The notes: generated by a model not told the origin, from the sequence alone. A stretch of DNA of 56,689 nucleotides from Ignavibacteriales bacterium CG18_big_fil_WC_8_21_14_2_50_31_20 (GCA_002786785.1 PCUD01000171.1:1-56689); one strand, 5' to 3'; shown: positions 16,441 to 25,031, counted from the first letter of the stretch. Translations and numbers: made by a program.

Positions 16441-18738
16441 ATGTACAAAAGCCAAAACAAAATTCTGTTTGTATTATTTTTTAGTGTGGTGCTAACTACA
16501 TCTTTTTTTGCATATTCATTTCAAGACGAAGACAAAAGACTTTCCAAATTTAATAACCTCCCAACAATTGAAAAAATTGATTCACTAAACAATTATGCAA
16601 CCAATTTAAAGGGATCAAATACTGACTTACGAATTGAATTAGGTCGTAAATGCTATACTTTATCTCAACAAGAAAATTATGAATTAGGATTAATTAAAGC
16701 GCAATTTAATATTGGTGCTGGATTTTTCCACTCTTTACAGCGCGATTCTGCATTAACCTATTACCGAAAATCTTTTGAACTTTCAAAAAAAAGCAAAAAT
16801 ACTCTTTGGGTAATGAACCTTTCTATTAATTTGGGGCAAACTTTTTCTGAAAAATATAAGTTTGATTCAGCAATGGTTTATTATAATCTTGGGATTGATA
16901 ATGCTGAAATACTAAAGGATTCTGCTTCTCTTGGTTATTTAATTAACTCAGTTGGCTTTGTTTACTGGAAAAAAGGCGATTTCAATTTCGCCTTAGAAAA
17001 TTATAAAAAAAGTTTAAAAATACTTGAACGTGTTGGAGATGACAAACAAGTTGCTGCTTCGTTAAACAATATTGCAACTTCATATTTTCAATTAGGAAAT
17101 TACAAACTTGCTCTTGAATACTTTATAAAATCATCCGAATTAAGAAAAAAATATTCACCTACAACTTCCCCAATAATTTTAACAAGCATTGGGTTAATAT
17201 ATCTTGAGTTAGATGACACAACGCTTTCGCATAACTATTTTAGTGAAGCATTAATAAATGCCGAAACAACTAATAGCATTCTTGGAAAAGCATATGCTAA
17301 TTTAGGTTTGGGAGATTTATGCTTAAAGCAAAACAAGTACAATTTAGCCATTAAACATTATAATAAATCAAAAGAATTTTATACCGAATTAAATGATCAA
17401 AATGGAATTGCTAAATTATTAAATAACATTGGATTAGTTTATCTAAAAGAAAACGAGATTAAAATTGCTGAAAAATATTTTTTATCAGCTTATAAAACAA
17501 GTAAGCAAAAAGAATTAGCTCAATCGGAAGTAGAATCGTTTGCTAATTATGCCAATATTCAAATATTAAATGGTCAATATATTTTAGCAAAAAATAATCT
17601 TGAAAAAATTTACAAACAAGCCCAAAAAGGGAATTTTGTTACCAGCAGACTTAAAATATTAAATTTGCAAGGGTTATTATATGAAAAAGCTAAGGATTTT
17701 AAGTCCGCTTTATATTTCAATAAATTATACAACAATTTAAAAGACAGTTTATTTAACGAAAAAAGTCTTAGAATTATTTCTGAAATAAAGGAAAAGCACG
17801 AAGCCGATAAAAAAGAGAAAGAAAATGTTGCCTTACAGTACGAAAATAAAATTCAAAAACTTGATTTAAATAACCAGGAAAAAGAAAAACAATATATTAC
17901 CATTATTGTAGTCTTTCTCTTTTTAGTGATTGCATATTTAATTTATCAAAATTCGTTACGAAAGAAGCGAAATGCTTCATTACTGGCTGCAAAAAATGAG
18001 GTTGAAAAAATAAATGAGAAATTAAATAAAACAAATAAATTACTTCAAAATTTAATTTCCACAAAAGACAAATTCTTTTCTATAATTGCACACGATTTGA
18101 AAAATCCGTTTGGAACTCTTTTGGGTGCCACACAAATACTTAAAATGGATGACGAATTAAGTGAAGAGGATAAAAAAGAACTTATTGAAATTATAGCTAA
18201 CGATTCCGAAAGGCTTTATTCCTTACTCGAAAATTTACTGTTTTGGGCAAGTTCGCAGACTGGCAAATTAAAAGCAAAGAAAACAAATGTCCAAATTAAC
18301 TCATTAATTTTAGATGTAGTTACATTGCTTAAATCCAATGCAAAAAATAAAAATATTAGCTTAAATATAGATGTTCCCAAAAATTTAATTGTTGTTTTTG
18401 ATGAATTTATGTTCAGTACAATTATTCGAAATTTATTAACAAACGCCATTAAATTTTCGTACCATGGTGGAACTATTTCAATTGAAGCTGAAGAAATTGG
18501 CAACAAAATTCATCTTAAAGTTATTGACCAAGGTGTTGGAATTAGCAAAGAAAACCAAACCAAATTATTTTCTGAAAATTCTGGTTTTAAACAAAAGGGA
18601 ACAGACAAAGAAAAAGGCACAGGGCTTGGTTTAATCTTATGCCGTGATTTTATGAAAGAAAACGACTCTATTATTACCCTTTCAAGTGAAGTTGGAAAGG
18701 GAACCACATTTGAACTTATCCTTCCAAAAGCAAAATAG
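16441..18738 (+). CDS. TPR-containing sensor histidine kinase
   Basis: This 765-residue kinase has a signal peptide or first membrane segment (about 7-27), then a periplasmic array of TPR units (about 60-430; repeated A-x-x-Y-x-K-S and N-N-I-A/G motifs). A coiled coil (about 445-480) leads to a TM segment with IIVVFLFLVIAYLIY near 488-502, a second coiled coil, and HisKA with H551 in IIAHDLKNPFG. The ATPase domain shows NLLTNAIKF, DQGVGIS and GTGLGL. No response regulator lies beside it, so its partner is elsewhere. TPR kinases of this design are frequent in Bacteroidota and respond to unknown, probably protein-mediated, signals. The upstream region is 238 bp and shared with feoA; no strong ribosome binding site is seen. 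Confidence 0.92.
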   Translation: MYKSQNKILFVLFFSVVLTTSFFAYSFQDEDKRLSKFNNLPTIEKIDSLNNYATNLKGSNTDLRIELGRKCYTLSQQENYELGLIKAQFNIGAGFFHSLQRDSALTYYRKSFELSKKSKNTLWVMNLSINLGQTFSEKYKFDSAMVYYNLGIDNAEILKDSASLGYLINSVGFVYWKKGDFNFALENYKKSLKILERVGDDKQVAASLNNIATSYFQLGNYKLALEYFIKSSELRKKYSPTTSPIILTSIGLIYLELDDTTLSHNYFSEALINAETTNSILGKAYANLGLGDLCLKQNKYNLAIKHYNKSKEFYTELNDQNGIAKLLNNIGLVYLKENEIKIAEKYFLSAYKTSKQKELAQSEVESFANYANIQILNGQYILAKNNLEKIYKQAQKGNFVTSRLKILNLQGLLYEKAKDFKSALYFNKLYNNLKDSLFNEKSLRIISEIKEKHEADKKEKENVALQYENKIQKLDLNNQEKEKQYITIIVVFLFLVIAYLIYQNSLRKKRNASLLAAKNEVEKINEKLNKTNKLLQNLISTKDKFFSIIAHDLKNPFGTLLGATQILKMDDELSEEDKKELIEIIANDSERLYSLLENLLFWASSQTGKLKAKKTNVQINSLILDVVTLLKSNAKNKNISLNIDVPKNLIVVFDEFMFSTIIRNLLTNAIKFSYHGGTISIEAEEIGNKIHLKVIDQGVGISKENQTKLFSENSGFKQKGTDKEKGTGLGLILCRDFMKENDSIITLSSEVGKGTTFELILPKAK

Positions 18739-18859
18739 CTTAATAGTTTTTTATTTTTTGAAACTTTTTTCTTTATTATTTGGGTTTTTAAAATTAAACT
18801 ATATATTTTTTGAGTAGTATAATTAGTTTTTATTAACATAATAATAACCAGGATTTTGT

Positions 18860-20206
18860 ATGAAAAATGTGCTAATTCTCGGAGCTGGACAAAGCTCACC
18901 CTATTTAATTTATTATATGCTGAACGAAGCAGAAAAGTATAATTGGGAAGTAATAGTTGCTGATTATAATTATGAGGCTGCTCTGGCAAAGATTAACAAC
19001 CATCCAAAAGGTAAAGCCGTTCAATTTGATGTAAACGATGAAAATTTGAGAAATGAATTAATTAAAAATGCTGATATTGTCTTAAATTTATTGGCACCTC
19101 CATTTCAATTTTTGATTGCTTCCGATTGTTTGAAACATGGTAAATCTGTAATTTCTGCAAGTTACGAAAACAAAAAAGTAGCTGCGCTAAACAAAGAGGC
19201 AAAAGAAAAAGGAATATTAATCCTTAATGAAATGGGATTAGATCCAGGTATTGACCACATGTCCGCAATGTCACTAATTCAAAAAATTCATGATGAAAAC
19301 GGATTTGTTACTAGTTTCATTTCTTATGGAAGTGCAATTCCTGCACCAGAAGTTAAATCAAATCCATTAAATTATTGTATTACTTGGAATTCAAGAAACG
19401 TGGTAATGGCAGGTGAAATGGGTGCAATTTATTTAGAAGACGACAAAATTAAAATTGTTCCATACAGACATCTTTTTAATAGCACAAACGAAGTGGAAGT
19501 TGATGGAATTGGAAAATTAGAAGCTTACCCAAACAGAGATTCTGTTATGTATCAAGATGTTTTTGAGCTAAAAAATGTTAAGACAATGATTCGCGGTACT
19601 TTAAGATATCCTGGATATAGCGAACTTTGGAGCCAAATTGTAAAATTAGGAATGCCAAACGAAGTAGTCGAGATTCCTAAATTGAGTGAAATGACTTACC
19701 GTGAATACACCGAAATGTTTGTTCCTAAAACCGCTAATTCTGTTAACTTGGAAGATAGAGTTGCTGACTTTTTGAAAATTTCTCCAACTGGTGTAATTAT
19801 GGATAAATTAAAATGGTTAGGACTTTTTGACAACAAAGTTATTGGAGGGAATGTTAAATCTTCAACAGAAGTTATGCAAAAGATTTTAAATGAAAAACTT
19901 CCTCTTCCAGCAGGCAAAAGAGATATGGTAATTTTAATGCACATTTTAGAAGCCGAATTTCCAAATACAAATACACGAAAAAAATATGTTTCAACTTTAG
20001 TTGATTATGGCAAGCAAAATGGAATTACGTCAATTGCTAAAACGGTTGGGGCTCCAGCTGCAATTGCTGCAAAATTAATTCTTTTGGGAGAGCTAAATAT
20101 TACTGGAACACACATTCCAACTCACCAATTAATTTATACAAAAGTTTTAAAAGAGTTAGAAACATTAAAGCTAAAATTTGTTGAAAAGGTTGAAGAAATA
20201 GTCTAA
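18860..20206 (+). CDS. Saccharopine dehydrogenase family protein
   Basis: This 448-residue NAD(P)-dependent oxidoreductase starts with a Rossmann fold, LGAGQSSPYL (6-15), followed by DPGIDHMSA and a long C-terminal catalytic domain ending in THQLIYTKVLKELE. The best family match is saccharopine reductase/dehydrogenase (LYS9-like), which makes or breaks the bond between lysine and an oxo acid. In bacteria such enzymes act in lysine degradation or in polyamine pathways (carboxynorspermidine synthase); no neighbouring gene settles which. AGGA precedes the ATG by ten bases. It is monocistronic, ended by the hairpin at 20213-20239. Confidence 0.85.
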   Translation: MKNVLILGAGQSSPYLIYYMLNEAEKYNWEVIVADYNYEAALAKINNHPKGKAVQFDVNDENLRNELIKNADIVLNLLAPPFQFLIASDCLKHGKSVISASYENKKVAALNKEAKEKGILILNEMGLDPGIDHMSAMSLIQKIHDENGFVTSFISYGSAIPAPEVKSNPLNYCITWNSRNVVMAGEMGAIYLEDDKIKIVPYRHLFNSTNEVEVDGIGKLEAYPNRDSVMYQDVFELKNVKTMIRGTLRYPGYSELWSQIVKLGMPNEVVEIPKLSEMTYREYTEMFVPKTANSVNLEDRVADFLKISPTGVIMDKLKWLGLFDNKVIGGNVKSSTEVMQKILNEKLPLPAGKRDMVILMHILEAEFPNTNTRKKYVSTLVDYGKQNGITSIAKTVGAPAAIAAKLILLGELNITGTHIPTHQLIYTKVLKELETLKLKFVEKVEEIV

Positions 20207-20212
20207 TTTGCA

Positions 20213-20239
20213 AAAGCCCAAAACTAAAATTTGGGCTTT
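20213..20239 (+). terminator. Terminator after the saccharopine dehydrogenase gene
   Basis: AAAGCCCAAA (20213-20222) and TTTGGGCTTT (20230-20239) form a perfect 10-bp stem with a 7-nt loop, directly after the stop codon. The T-rich tail is interrupted (CTGTTTGGTTTTG), so strength is moderate. Confidence 0.75.
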
Positions 20240-20311
20240 CTGTTTGGTTTTGTCTTAAAGTGCCCAAAATCAGCAAATAAAAATTAACTTTTTGTGAACA
20301 ATTTAAAACAA

Positions 20312-20340
20312 AAAACCTCCAAGAAAAATTTGGAGGTTTT
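20312..20340 (-). terminator. Terminator for the minus-strand hypothetical gene
   Basis: AAAACCTCCAA (20312-20322) and TTGGAGGTTTT (20330-20340) form a perfect 11-bp stem with a 7-nt loop. On the minus strand it follows the stop codon of the gene at 20360-21151 and ends in TTTTTGTTTT. It is symmetrical, so it may also block plus-strand transcription. Confidence 0.82.
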
Positions 20341-20359
20341 ATTTTAATAGGATAAAAAT

Positions 20360-21151
20360 CTATCTAACATGTTTCCACCAATAATAATACTTGTTTTCCA
20401 AATCATTAATAGAAGGCATTGGGAAAAATTTATAATCGGTTGGTGAAAAGAACCAAAAACCATGTCTTAAATAACTAAAAGAAAGATCGCGAAGTAGCGA
20501 ACCCAATCCAACAGTTTTGGTTGCTTTATCTGGAATGTTTCTTAGTTCTTTAATGCTATCATACATTCTATAAGGATTAACGCGAGGTAAATCTATATTA
20601 AATATTTCACTTTGTTTGTTTGATTTTAAAAAGTGATCAATATCAAACTCAATTTGCGTAAAACATATTTTAGGAGCACCTTTTGAGTCGGTACCGGTTG
20701 TAATATACTTTCCAAAATCTCTTTGGTCAAAAGTGGAAAGAACTAAATTTTCAAGTGGAGTAATTTCTTGGTAAGTTCTTATCATTCCAGGTTCGTTAAT
20801 TGCGGTGTATTCTGAAGGTTCAAGTGAAAGAACTTTGCCATTTGAAGTACAAAGATGTAATTTTTGAATTGCCGAAATATCAATATCTTCAATAACTCCA
20901 TAAGATTTGATAAACTTTGTCTTTTTAGGCGAGCCATCCTCGTGAGGAACTGTTAAATCGAGATATTTTTGAATATTACAAGTTTTGTTTCTATATTCAA
21001 TATCAATTTCTGCAAAAATTACTTTTCCACTATAATGTTTCTCACCGCCAACTGTGTAATGCTCACCAAATTTATCTGGCTCCAATTGAGATGCAACAAG
21101 TGCATTTATTGGAAAAACAATCATATATAAATGTTTTTGATACTCAGCCAT
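20360..21151 (-). CDS. Conserved-looking hypothetical protein
   Basis: I do not recognise this 263-residue protein. It has no signal peptide or membrane segment. It looks globular and mixed alpha/beta, rich in aromatic residues. Its N-terminal half repeats short strands, as in KVIFAEIDIEYR and KICFTQIEFDIDHF, which look alike and may mark two related halves (about 1-110 and 115-210). The C-terminal end is very aromatic (GFWFFSPTDYKFFP and KYYYWW). It stands alone, with its own terminator at 20312-20340 and 276 bp of unshared upstream DNA. Clean codon usage and start support it as a real gene. Function unknown. Confidence 0.7.
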   Translation of the reverse strand: MAEYQKHLYMIVFPINALVASQLEPDKFGEHYTVGGEKHYSGKVIFAEIDIEYRNKTCNIQKYLDLTVPHEDGSPKKTKFIKSYGVIEDIDISAIQKLHLCTSNGKVLSLEPSEYTAINEPGMIRTYQEITPLENLVLSTFDQRDFGKYITTGTDSKGAPKICFTQIEFDIDHFLKSNKQSEIFNIDLPRVNPYRMYDSIKELRNIPDKATKTVGLGSLLRDLSFSYLRHGFWFFSPTDYKFFPMPSINDLENKYYYWWKHVR

Positions 21152-21427
21152 AGTTACTCCAATTCTTTAATAATAATGAATACAAATCTATTAAATAGTG
21201 CTTCTAAGAGCAAGATGAATGAAAAATCTATAATAATAATATTTTAATAAGAAATACTTAAGCTTCTATTAATTATAATACAGCAAAACATATACTAATG
21301 CTTTTGTTCACTAATGTACTATTCTTACTCTAAAAATAGTCTAAAATAAAACCTTATATTCTATTCAACTGAAACTTTTGTTATATTGAAACATCCAATT
21401 ACTAACATTTTTTAATTTAGGAAAACA

Positions 21428-21637
21428 ATGAAACAAATTATATATAAAAGAGTTCTTCCAATTTTTGCTGGAGCATTATTGGGATATGCTTATTATTATT
21501 ATATCGGTTGCGTTAGCGGCTCTTGTGCAATTACAAGTAATCCATATATTTCAACTGTTTATGGTGGGTTATTAGGCGGACTTCTATCTTTTCCAAGTAA
21601 GCGAAAGGAAAAAGAAAGATTAAATGAAAATAAATAA
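21428..21637 (+). CDS. DUF6132 family small membrane protein
   Basis: This 69-residue inner-membrane protein has two glycine-rich hydrophobic segments (about 9-25 and 42-56) joined by YYYIGCVSGSCAITSNPY, whose Cys-x4-Cys pair and 'ITSNPYIST-YGGLLG' pattern are typical of the DUF6132 (YtxH-like/rhodanese-associated) group. These small proteins are often encoded with thioredoxin- or sulfur-related genes. AGGAAAA precedes the ATG. It overlaps the next gene by 14 bp, so both are probably co-translated. No function is established. Confidence 0.75.
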   Translation: MKQIIYKRVLPIFAGALLGYAYYYYIGCVSGSCAITSNPYISTVYGGLLGGLLSFPSKRKEKERLNENK

Positions 21638-21830
21638 AGATATTGAAATTGAGGAACTGGTTAAAATTTTGCCAGAATCAGTTGCCTATTTAAGAGTTGA
21701 AGGAATTAGATGTTTGCGATGTGGTGAACCAATTTGGGGTTCGTTAGATGACGCAGCCAAAGACAAAGGCTTTAAAGATGAAGATGTTAATAGGTTTGTT
21801 AAAGAATTAAATGATATTGCAAAAAAATGA
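21624..21830 (+). CDS. DUF1858 redox-disulfide domain protein
   Basis: This 68-residue cytoplasmic protein matches the small DUF1858 domain, called hybrid cluster protein-associated redox disulfide domain. The pattern is IEELVKILPESVAYLRVEGIRC followed by the Cys-Leu-Arg-Cys-Gly motif (about residues 30-34), then a helical end. A Cys pair in this place is proposed to be redox-active. It overlaps the DUF6132 gene and lies 11 bp before a thioredoxin-like gene, so a dithiol function in this operon is plausible. Confidence 0.75.
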   Translation: MKINKDIEIEELVKILPESVAYLRVEGIRCLRCGEPIWGSLDDAAKDKGFKDEDVNRFVKELNDIAKK

Positions 21831-21841
21831 ACGGAGTTTAA

Positions 21842-22495
21842 ATGAGCCCCAAAAATAGAAAAATTGGTAAATCACAAATTGACGAAGAAGAAAAAATAAT
21901 TTTTAATTTAAATAAAAAACAAAGAAGCCGAGCATATACTTTACTTTTTTTTGTGATTGTCTTAATTCTTTTTATAGTTAATAATTCTTCCGATGATAAA
22001 AAGCCTGGTCCACTTCCTCCAAATTATAAGCAAGAGAATTCCGATTTATTAAAGCTTTCGGACTTAAAAGGAAAAGTTGTACTAATTGATTTTTGGGCAA
22101 CTTGGTGTGCTCCTTGCCGTGAAGGAATTCCTGATTTGGTTGCACTTAAAAATGAATTTAAAAATAACGACTTTGAAATAATCGGGATTTCTGTTGATGC
22201 TTTAACTCGTAATGGCGAAACAGATGCCGATGTTCCACAATTTATTAAAAACTTCAAAATTAATTACCCAATTGTTAGAGGCGACGAAAGTGCAATTTAT
22301 TCCTTTGGTGGAATTAAATCAATTCCTACAACATTTTTAATAAATAAAAGTGGAAAAGTTGTTGCAAAGTATGAAACACTTGTTGCAAAAGAGACACTTA
22401 CCGAAAACATTAATAAAATACTAACTAATAATTATGACTCATCAAATGTAAATTTATCTCCGCATTTTGCACTTCCAATCATAAAACAAGAATAA
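21842..22495 (+). CDS. TlpA/ResA-like membrane-anchored thioredoxin
   Basis: This 217-residue protein is a thiol-disulfide oxidoreductase held on the outer face of the inner membrane. Residues 1-33 are basic and cytoplasmic, one TM helix follows (about 34-49), then the thioredoxin fold with the active site WCAPC (C89 and C92). Strand GIKSIPTTFLINKSG carries the cis-Pro. Proteins of this type reduce or oxidise Cys pairs, often for heme attachment to apocytochromes. This fits the heme-protein genes downstream. It is third in an operon with the two small redox genes. Confidence 0.9.
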   Translation: MSPKNRKIGKSQIDEEEKIIFNLNKKQRSRAYTLLFFVIVLILFIVNNSSDDKKPGPLPPNYKQENSDLLKLSDLKGKVVLIDFWATWCAPCREGIPDLVALKNEFKNNDFEIIGISVDALTRNGETDADVPQFIKNFKINYPIVRGDESAIYSFGGIKSIPTTFLINKSGKVVAKYETLVAKETLTENINKILTNNYDSSNVNLSPHFALPIIKQE

Positions 22496-22533
22496 TTTTG
22501 TTTGGTATAATATGAATATTAAGTAGTTTTGAA

Positions 22534-22563
22534 AGTGATATTTTAATTATGTAAGATATCACT
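22534..22563. repeat. Dyad upstream of the sigma54 activator
   Basis: AGTGATAT (22534-22541) and ATATCACT (22556-22563) form a perfect 8-bp inverted repeat with a 14-nt centre, ending 25 bp before the ATG of the activator. There is no T-run, so an operator is more likely than a terminator; autoregulation is possible but unproven. Confidence 0.35.
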
Positions 22564-22588
22564 ATCTATTATTAATCTAGTTTATAGA

Positions 22589-23935
22589 ATGAATACTTTA
22601 AATAAAAATAAATCCTTACACGAAACACATTCGCAAATAATTTTAAATAGTATTGTAGAAGGTGTTTTTACCGTTGATCAAAACTTAAGAATCACATATT
22701 TTAATAAAGCTGCCGAAAAAATTACTGGCGTTAAAGTTAACAATGCAATTGGTGAGTTTTGCTACGAAATTCTAAAATCAAATATCTGCGAAGCGTCTTG
22801 CCCTATTAAATTAGCTATGTTAACTGGAGCCGAAAGTGTTAATCAAAAAGTTAATATTCTTCGCTTTGATGGAAAAGAAATTCCTATTTCAATTAATTCA
22901 TCTGCTTTAAAGGATGAATTGGGTGAAATAATTGGTGGAGTTGAAACTTTTCGCGATTTATCTACAATTGAAGCACTAAGAAAGGAAATTGAAAAGGGAT
23001 ATACTTTTGAAGATATTGTATCAAAAAATCACAAATTAGTCGAACTTTTTAATATCCTTCCAAACATTTCTGAAAGTGAAGCAACTGTGTTAATACAAGG
23101 ACCAAGCGGTTCAGGAAAAGAATTATTTGCACGTGCAATTCATAATTTAAGTTTTAGAAAAAATGGACCATTTATTGCAATAAATTGTGGTGCTTTGCCC
23201 GATAACTTACTCGAATCGGAGTTATTTGGATATTATAAAGGAGCATTTACCGATGCTCAAAAAGATAAGCCTGGTAGGTTTGAATTGGCAAAAGGTGGAA
23301 CTATATTTTTGGATGAGGTTGAATCGTTATCACAAGCAACTCAAGTTAAATTGTTACGAGTGTTGCAAGAAAAGGAGTTTGAGCCACTTGGTGCAACAAG
23401 TACTGTTAAAACAGATGTGCGTATCATTTCGGCAACAAAAGATAATTTGCTAGATTTAATTGCAAAAAATAAATTTAGAGACGATTTATATTTTCGGTTA
23501 AATATTGTTAAAATTGAACTCCCTTCATTAAATGAAAGAAAGGATGACATTCCTTATCTAATAAATCATTTTGTTGAACGTTTCAATTATAAAACGGAAA
23601 AAATGATTACCTCTGTTTCAAAAGAGGTTCTTGAATTTTTAATGAATTATTCTTACCCTGGTAATATACGTGAACTTGAAAATATTATTGAGCATGCTTT
23701 TGTTATGTGTCAAAATGAAGTTATTGAAATTGAAGATTTGCCAAACGATTTAGTCAATTTAGGTATTATTGAGCCGAACGAAACAGAAATTCAACCAATT
23801 GAAAAATCGGAATGTGAATTAATTCATAACACACTAAAAAAATATAATTGGAATAAAATTGAAGTTGCCAAAGAATTAAAGCTTCACCGTTCAACTCTTT
23901 GGCGTAAAATGCGAAAATATGGACTTCTTAAATAA
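22589..23935 (+). CDS. PAS-domain sigma54-dependent transcriptional activator
   Basis: This 448-residue enhancer-binding protein has no receiver domain. The sensory part is a PAS domain (about 14-130), which carries CEASCP (two Cys near 69-73), a pattern that hints at metal or redox sensing. The AAA+ domain has Walker A GPSGSGKE (171-178), the sigma54 contact loop GAFTDA (218-223, GAFTGA being canonical) and Walker B GTIFLDEVES. A Fis-type HTH closes the protein (about 410-448, VAKELKLHRSTLWRKM). It lies about 600 bp upstream of a dyad cluster and sigma54-like promoter at 24518-24639, so it is the obvious candidate to drive the respiratory operon starting at 24669. Confidence 0.92.
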   Translation: MNTLNKNKSLHETHSQIILNSIVEGVFTVDQNLRITYFNKAAEKITGVKVNNAIGEFCYEILKSNICEASCPIKLAMLTGAESVNQKVNILRFDGKEIPISINSSALKDELGEIIGGVETFRDLSTIEALRKEIEKGYTFEDIVSKNHKLVELFNILPNISESEATVLIQGPSGSGKELFARAIHNLSFRKNGPFIAINCGALPDNLLESELFGYYKGAFTDAQKDKPGRFELAKGGTIFLDEVESLSQATQVKLLRVLQEKEFEPLGATSTVKTDVRIISATKDNLLDLIAKNKFRDDLYFRLNIVKIELPSLNERKDDIPYLINHFVERFNYKTEKMITSVSKEVLEFLMNYSYPGNIRELENIIEHAFVMCQNEVIEIEDLPNDLVNLGIIEPNETEIQPIEKSECELIHNTLKKYNWNKIEVAKELKLHRSTLWRKMRKYGLLK

Positions 23936-23949
23936 TTACTTTTTATTTC

Positions 23950-24378
23950 TTATCTACCCGTTAACCAATTTTTTAATAATAATTTATCATCTTCACTTAA
24001 TTTTGCTGAAGGATGAGTAATTAGATAAATTGGCAGTGGCATAGTATCTCGCGAAATTTCTTCAATTATTTCTTCCTTTTTCTTTTCCATTTTGCTATCG
24101 TCTAATTTATTCCATTCGGAAAAATTTAATTCCTCTCTTCCATTTTTAACATCTTTTGCAACTAACCACGAAATTGGTGCAATATAACTATAAACTGGCC
24201 AAACAGTTTCGTTTGAATGACAATCGTAACATGAATTTTTTAATATCACCTCAACATCTTTGGGAGTAGATATTACTAAATTATTATCCACTGGAGGATT
24301 GTTTCTGTTAATGGGTATAAATTGAATTAAAATTATTGGAATTAGCACATACAATAATGTTTTTGATTTTTTTTTCAA
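23950..24378 (-). CDS. Haem_bd family c-type heme protein
   Basis: This 142-residue protein is held by an N-terminal signal or anchor (about 7-23). A single heme motif CYDCH lies at 50-54, then SNETVWPVYSYIAPISWLVAKD, the usual continuation of the PF14376 heme-binding domain, and a C-terminal Met-rich turn DTMPLPIYLITHP, which may give an axial ligand. It is periplasmic. The start codon is TTG with a GGTG element five bases upstream; no ATG in frame exists. It is oriented against the activator gene (14-bp gap between their stops). Function is probably electron transfer or heme-peroxide chemistry. Confidence 0.85.
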   Translation of the reverse strand: MKKKSKTLLYVLIPIILIQFIPINRNNPPVDNNLVISTPKDVEVILKNSCYDCHSNETVWPVYSYIAPISWLVAKDVKNGREELNFSEWNKLDDSKMEKKKEEIIEEISRDTMPLPIYLITHPSAKLSEDDKLLLKNWLTGR

Positions 24379-24517
24379 GGTTTCACCATATTATTTATAA
24401 AATTGGAATTTGCTACAAGATTGATTTTAATAAGATAGATTATACAACATAAATTTCTAAGTATAAAGTTAATAAAAATATTATTTGGTATTTAAATATT
24501 TCTTAATGTTTCATAAA

Positions 24518-24555
24518 TGCAACCGTGTTGCACAACGTGTTGCAGAAGTGCGACA
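24518..24555 (+). promoter_or_regulatory. Cluster of TGCAAC/GTTGCA half-sites (candidate UAS)
   Basis: TGCAAC (24518-24523) and GTTGCA (24527-24532) form a perfect dyad with a 3-nt centre. A second GTTGCA follows at 24539-24544 and a related TGCGAC at 24549-24554. The cluster sits about 95-135 bp before the expected start of transcription from the sigma54-like promoter, the usual distance for an upstream activating sequence. The PAS-sigma54 activator at 22589-23935 is the likely binder. Confidence 0.6.
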
Positions 24556-24624
24556 GACATCAATATCTTAATTTTAAGAGTTCTTTTTTTGAGCCAAATT
24601 ATGCTTTTTATAATAGAACATTTT

Positions 24625-24639
24625 TGGCCTATTTGTTGT
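24625..24639 (+). promoter_or_regulatory. Candidate sigma54 (-24/-12) promoter
   Basis: TGGCCTATTTGTTGT matches the sigma54 pattern TGGC-N7-TTGC with correct spacing and one mismatch: the -12 element reads TTGT, so the invariant GC is GT. The start would be near 24651, 18 bp before the ATG of the NifX-like gene. The match alone is weak; the upstream dyad cluster and neighbouring activator gene make it credible. Confidence 0.5.
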
Positions 24640-24668
24640 AATGATTGCAACAAAAAAAGAATTAAATA

Positions 24669-25013
24669 ATGGAATTTATAATAATACCCGTTTTTGGCAA
24701 CAGAATTTCACCCCGCCTTGATTATGCCGAGCATTTTCAACTCATTTCAATTGAAAATAGAAGAATTCAGAAGCAGGAATCTATTAATATTATTACAAAC
24801 AGCCGTCTCGAAAGAATAAATAGAATAATTAGAATGAAACCAGATATTATAATTTGCAATGGATTAACTGAACGCTGTTACGTAGAACTAACAAAATCTA
24901 AGATTAAAATTATTCCATGGATTCAAGGAGAAATTGACGAAGCACTCGACAAGTATTTTTCGGGTTATTTACGTGAAAGCGGGCAACACAAATTTGGAAA
25001 TAAACTAAATTAA
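24669..25013 (+). CDS. NifX/NifB-like dinitrogenase cofactor family protein
   Basis: This 114-residue cytoplasmic protein matches the PF02579 fold that carries iron-molybdenum or other metal clusters. Typical features are the first strand MEFIIIPVFGNRISPRLDYA, the strand IIICNGL with its conserved glycine-rich turn, and a last helix GEIDEALDKYFSG. No nif genes are near. In non-fixers such domains accompany Fe-S or hydrogenase-like operons and may hold a cluster or sense it. It is first in the operon, 18 bp before the Fe-S protein gene. Confidence 0.8.
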   Translation: MEFIIIPVFGNRISPRLDYAEHFQLISIENRRIQKQESINIITNSRLERINRIIRMKPDIIICNGLTERCYVELTKSKIKIIPWIQGEIDEALDKYFSGYLRESGQHKFGNKLN

Positions 25014-25031
25014 AAACGATAGGAAATAATT

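Noticed and set aside
24669-25013. Part of a nitrogen-fixation cluster
   Set aside because: No nifH, nifD, nifK or other nif gene is in the window; the fold alone is not enough.
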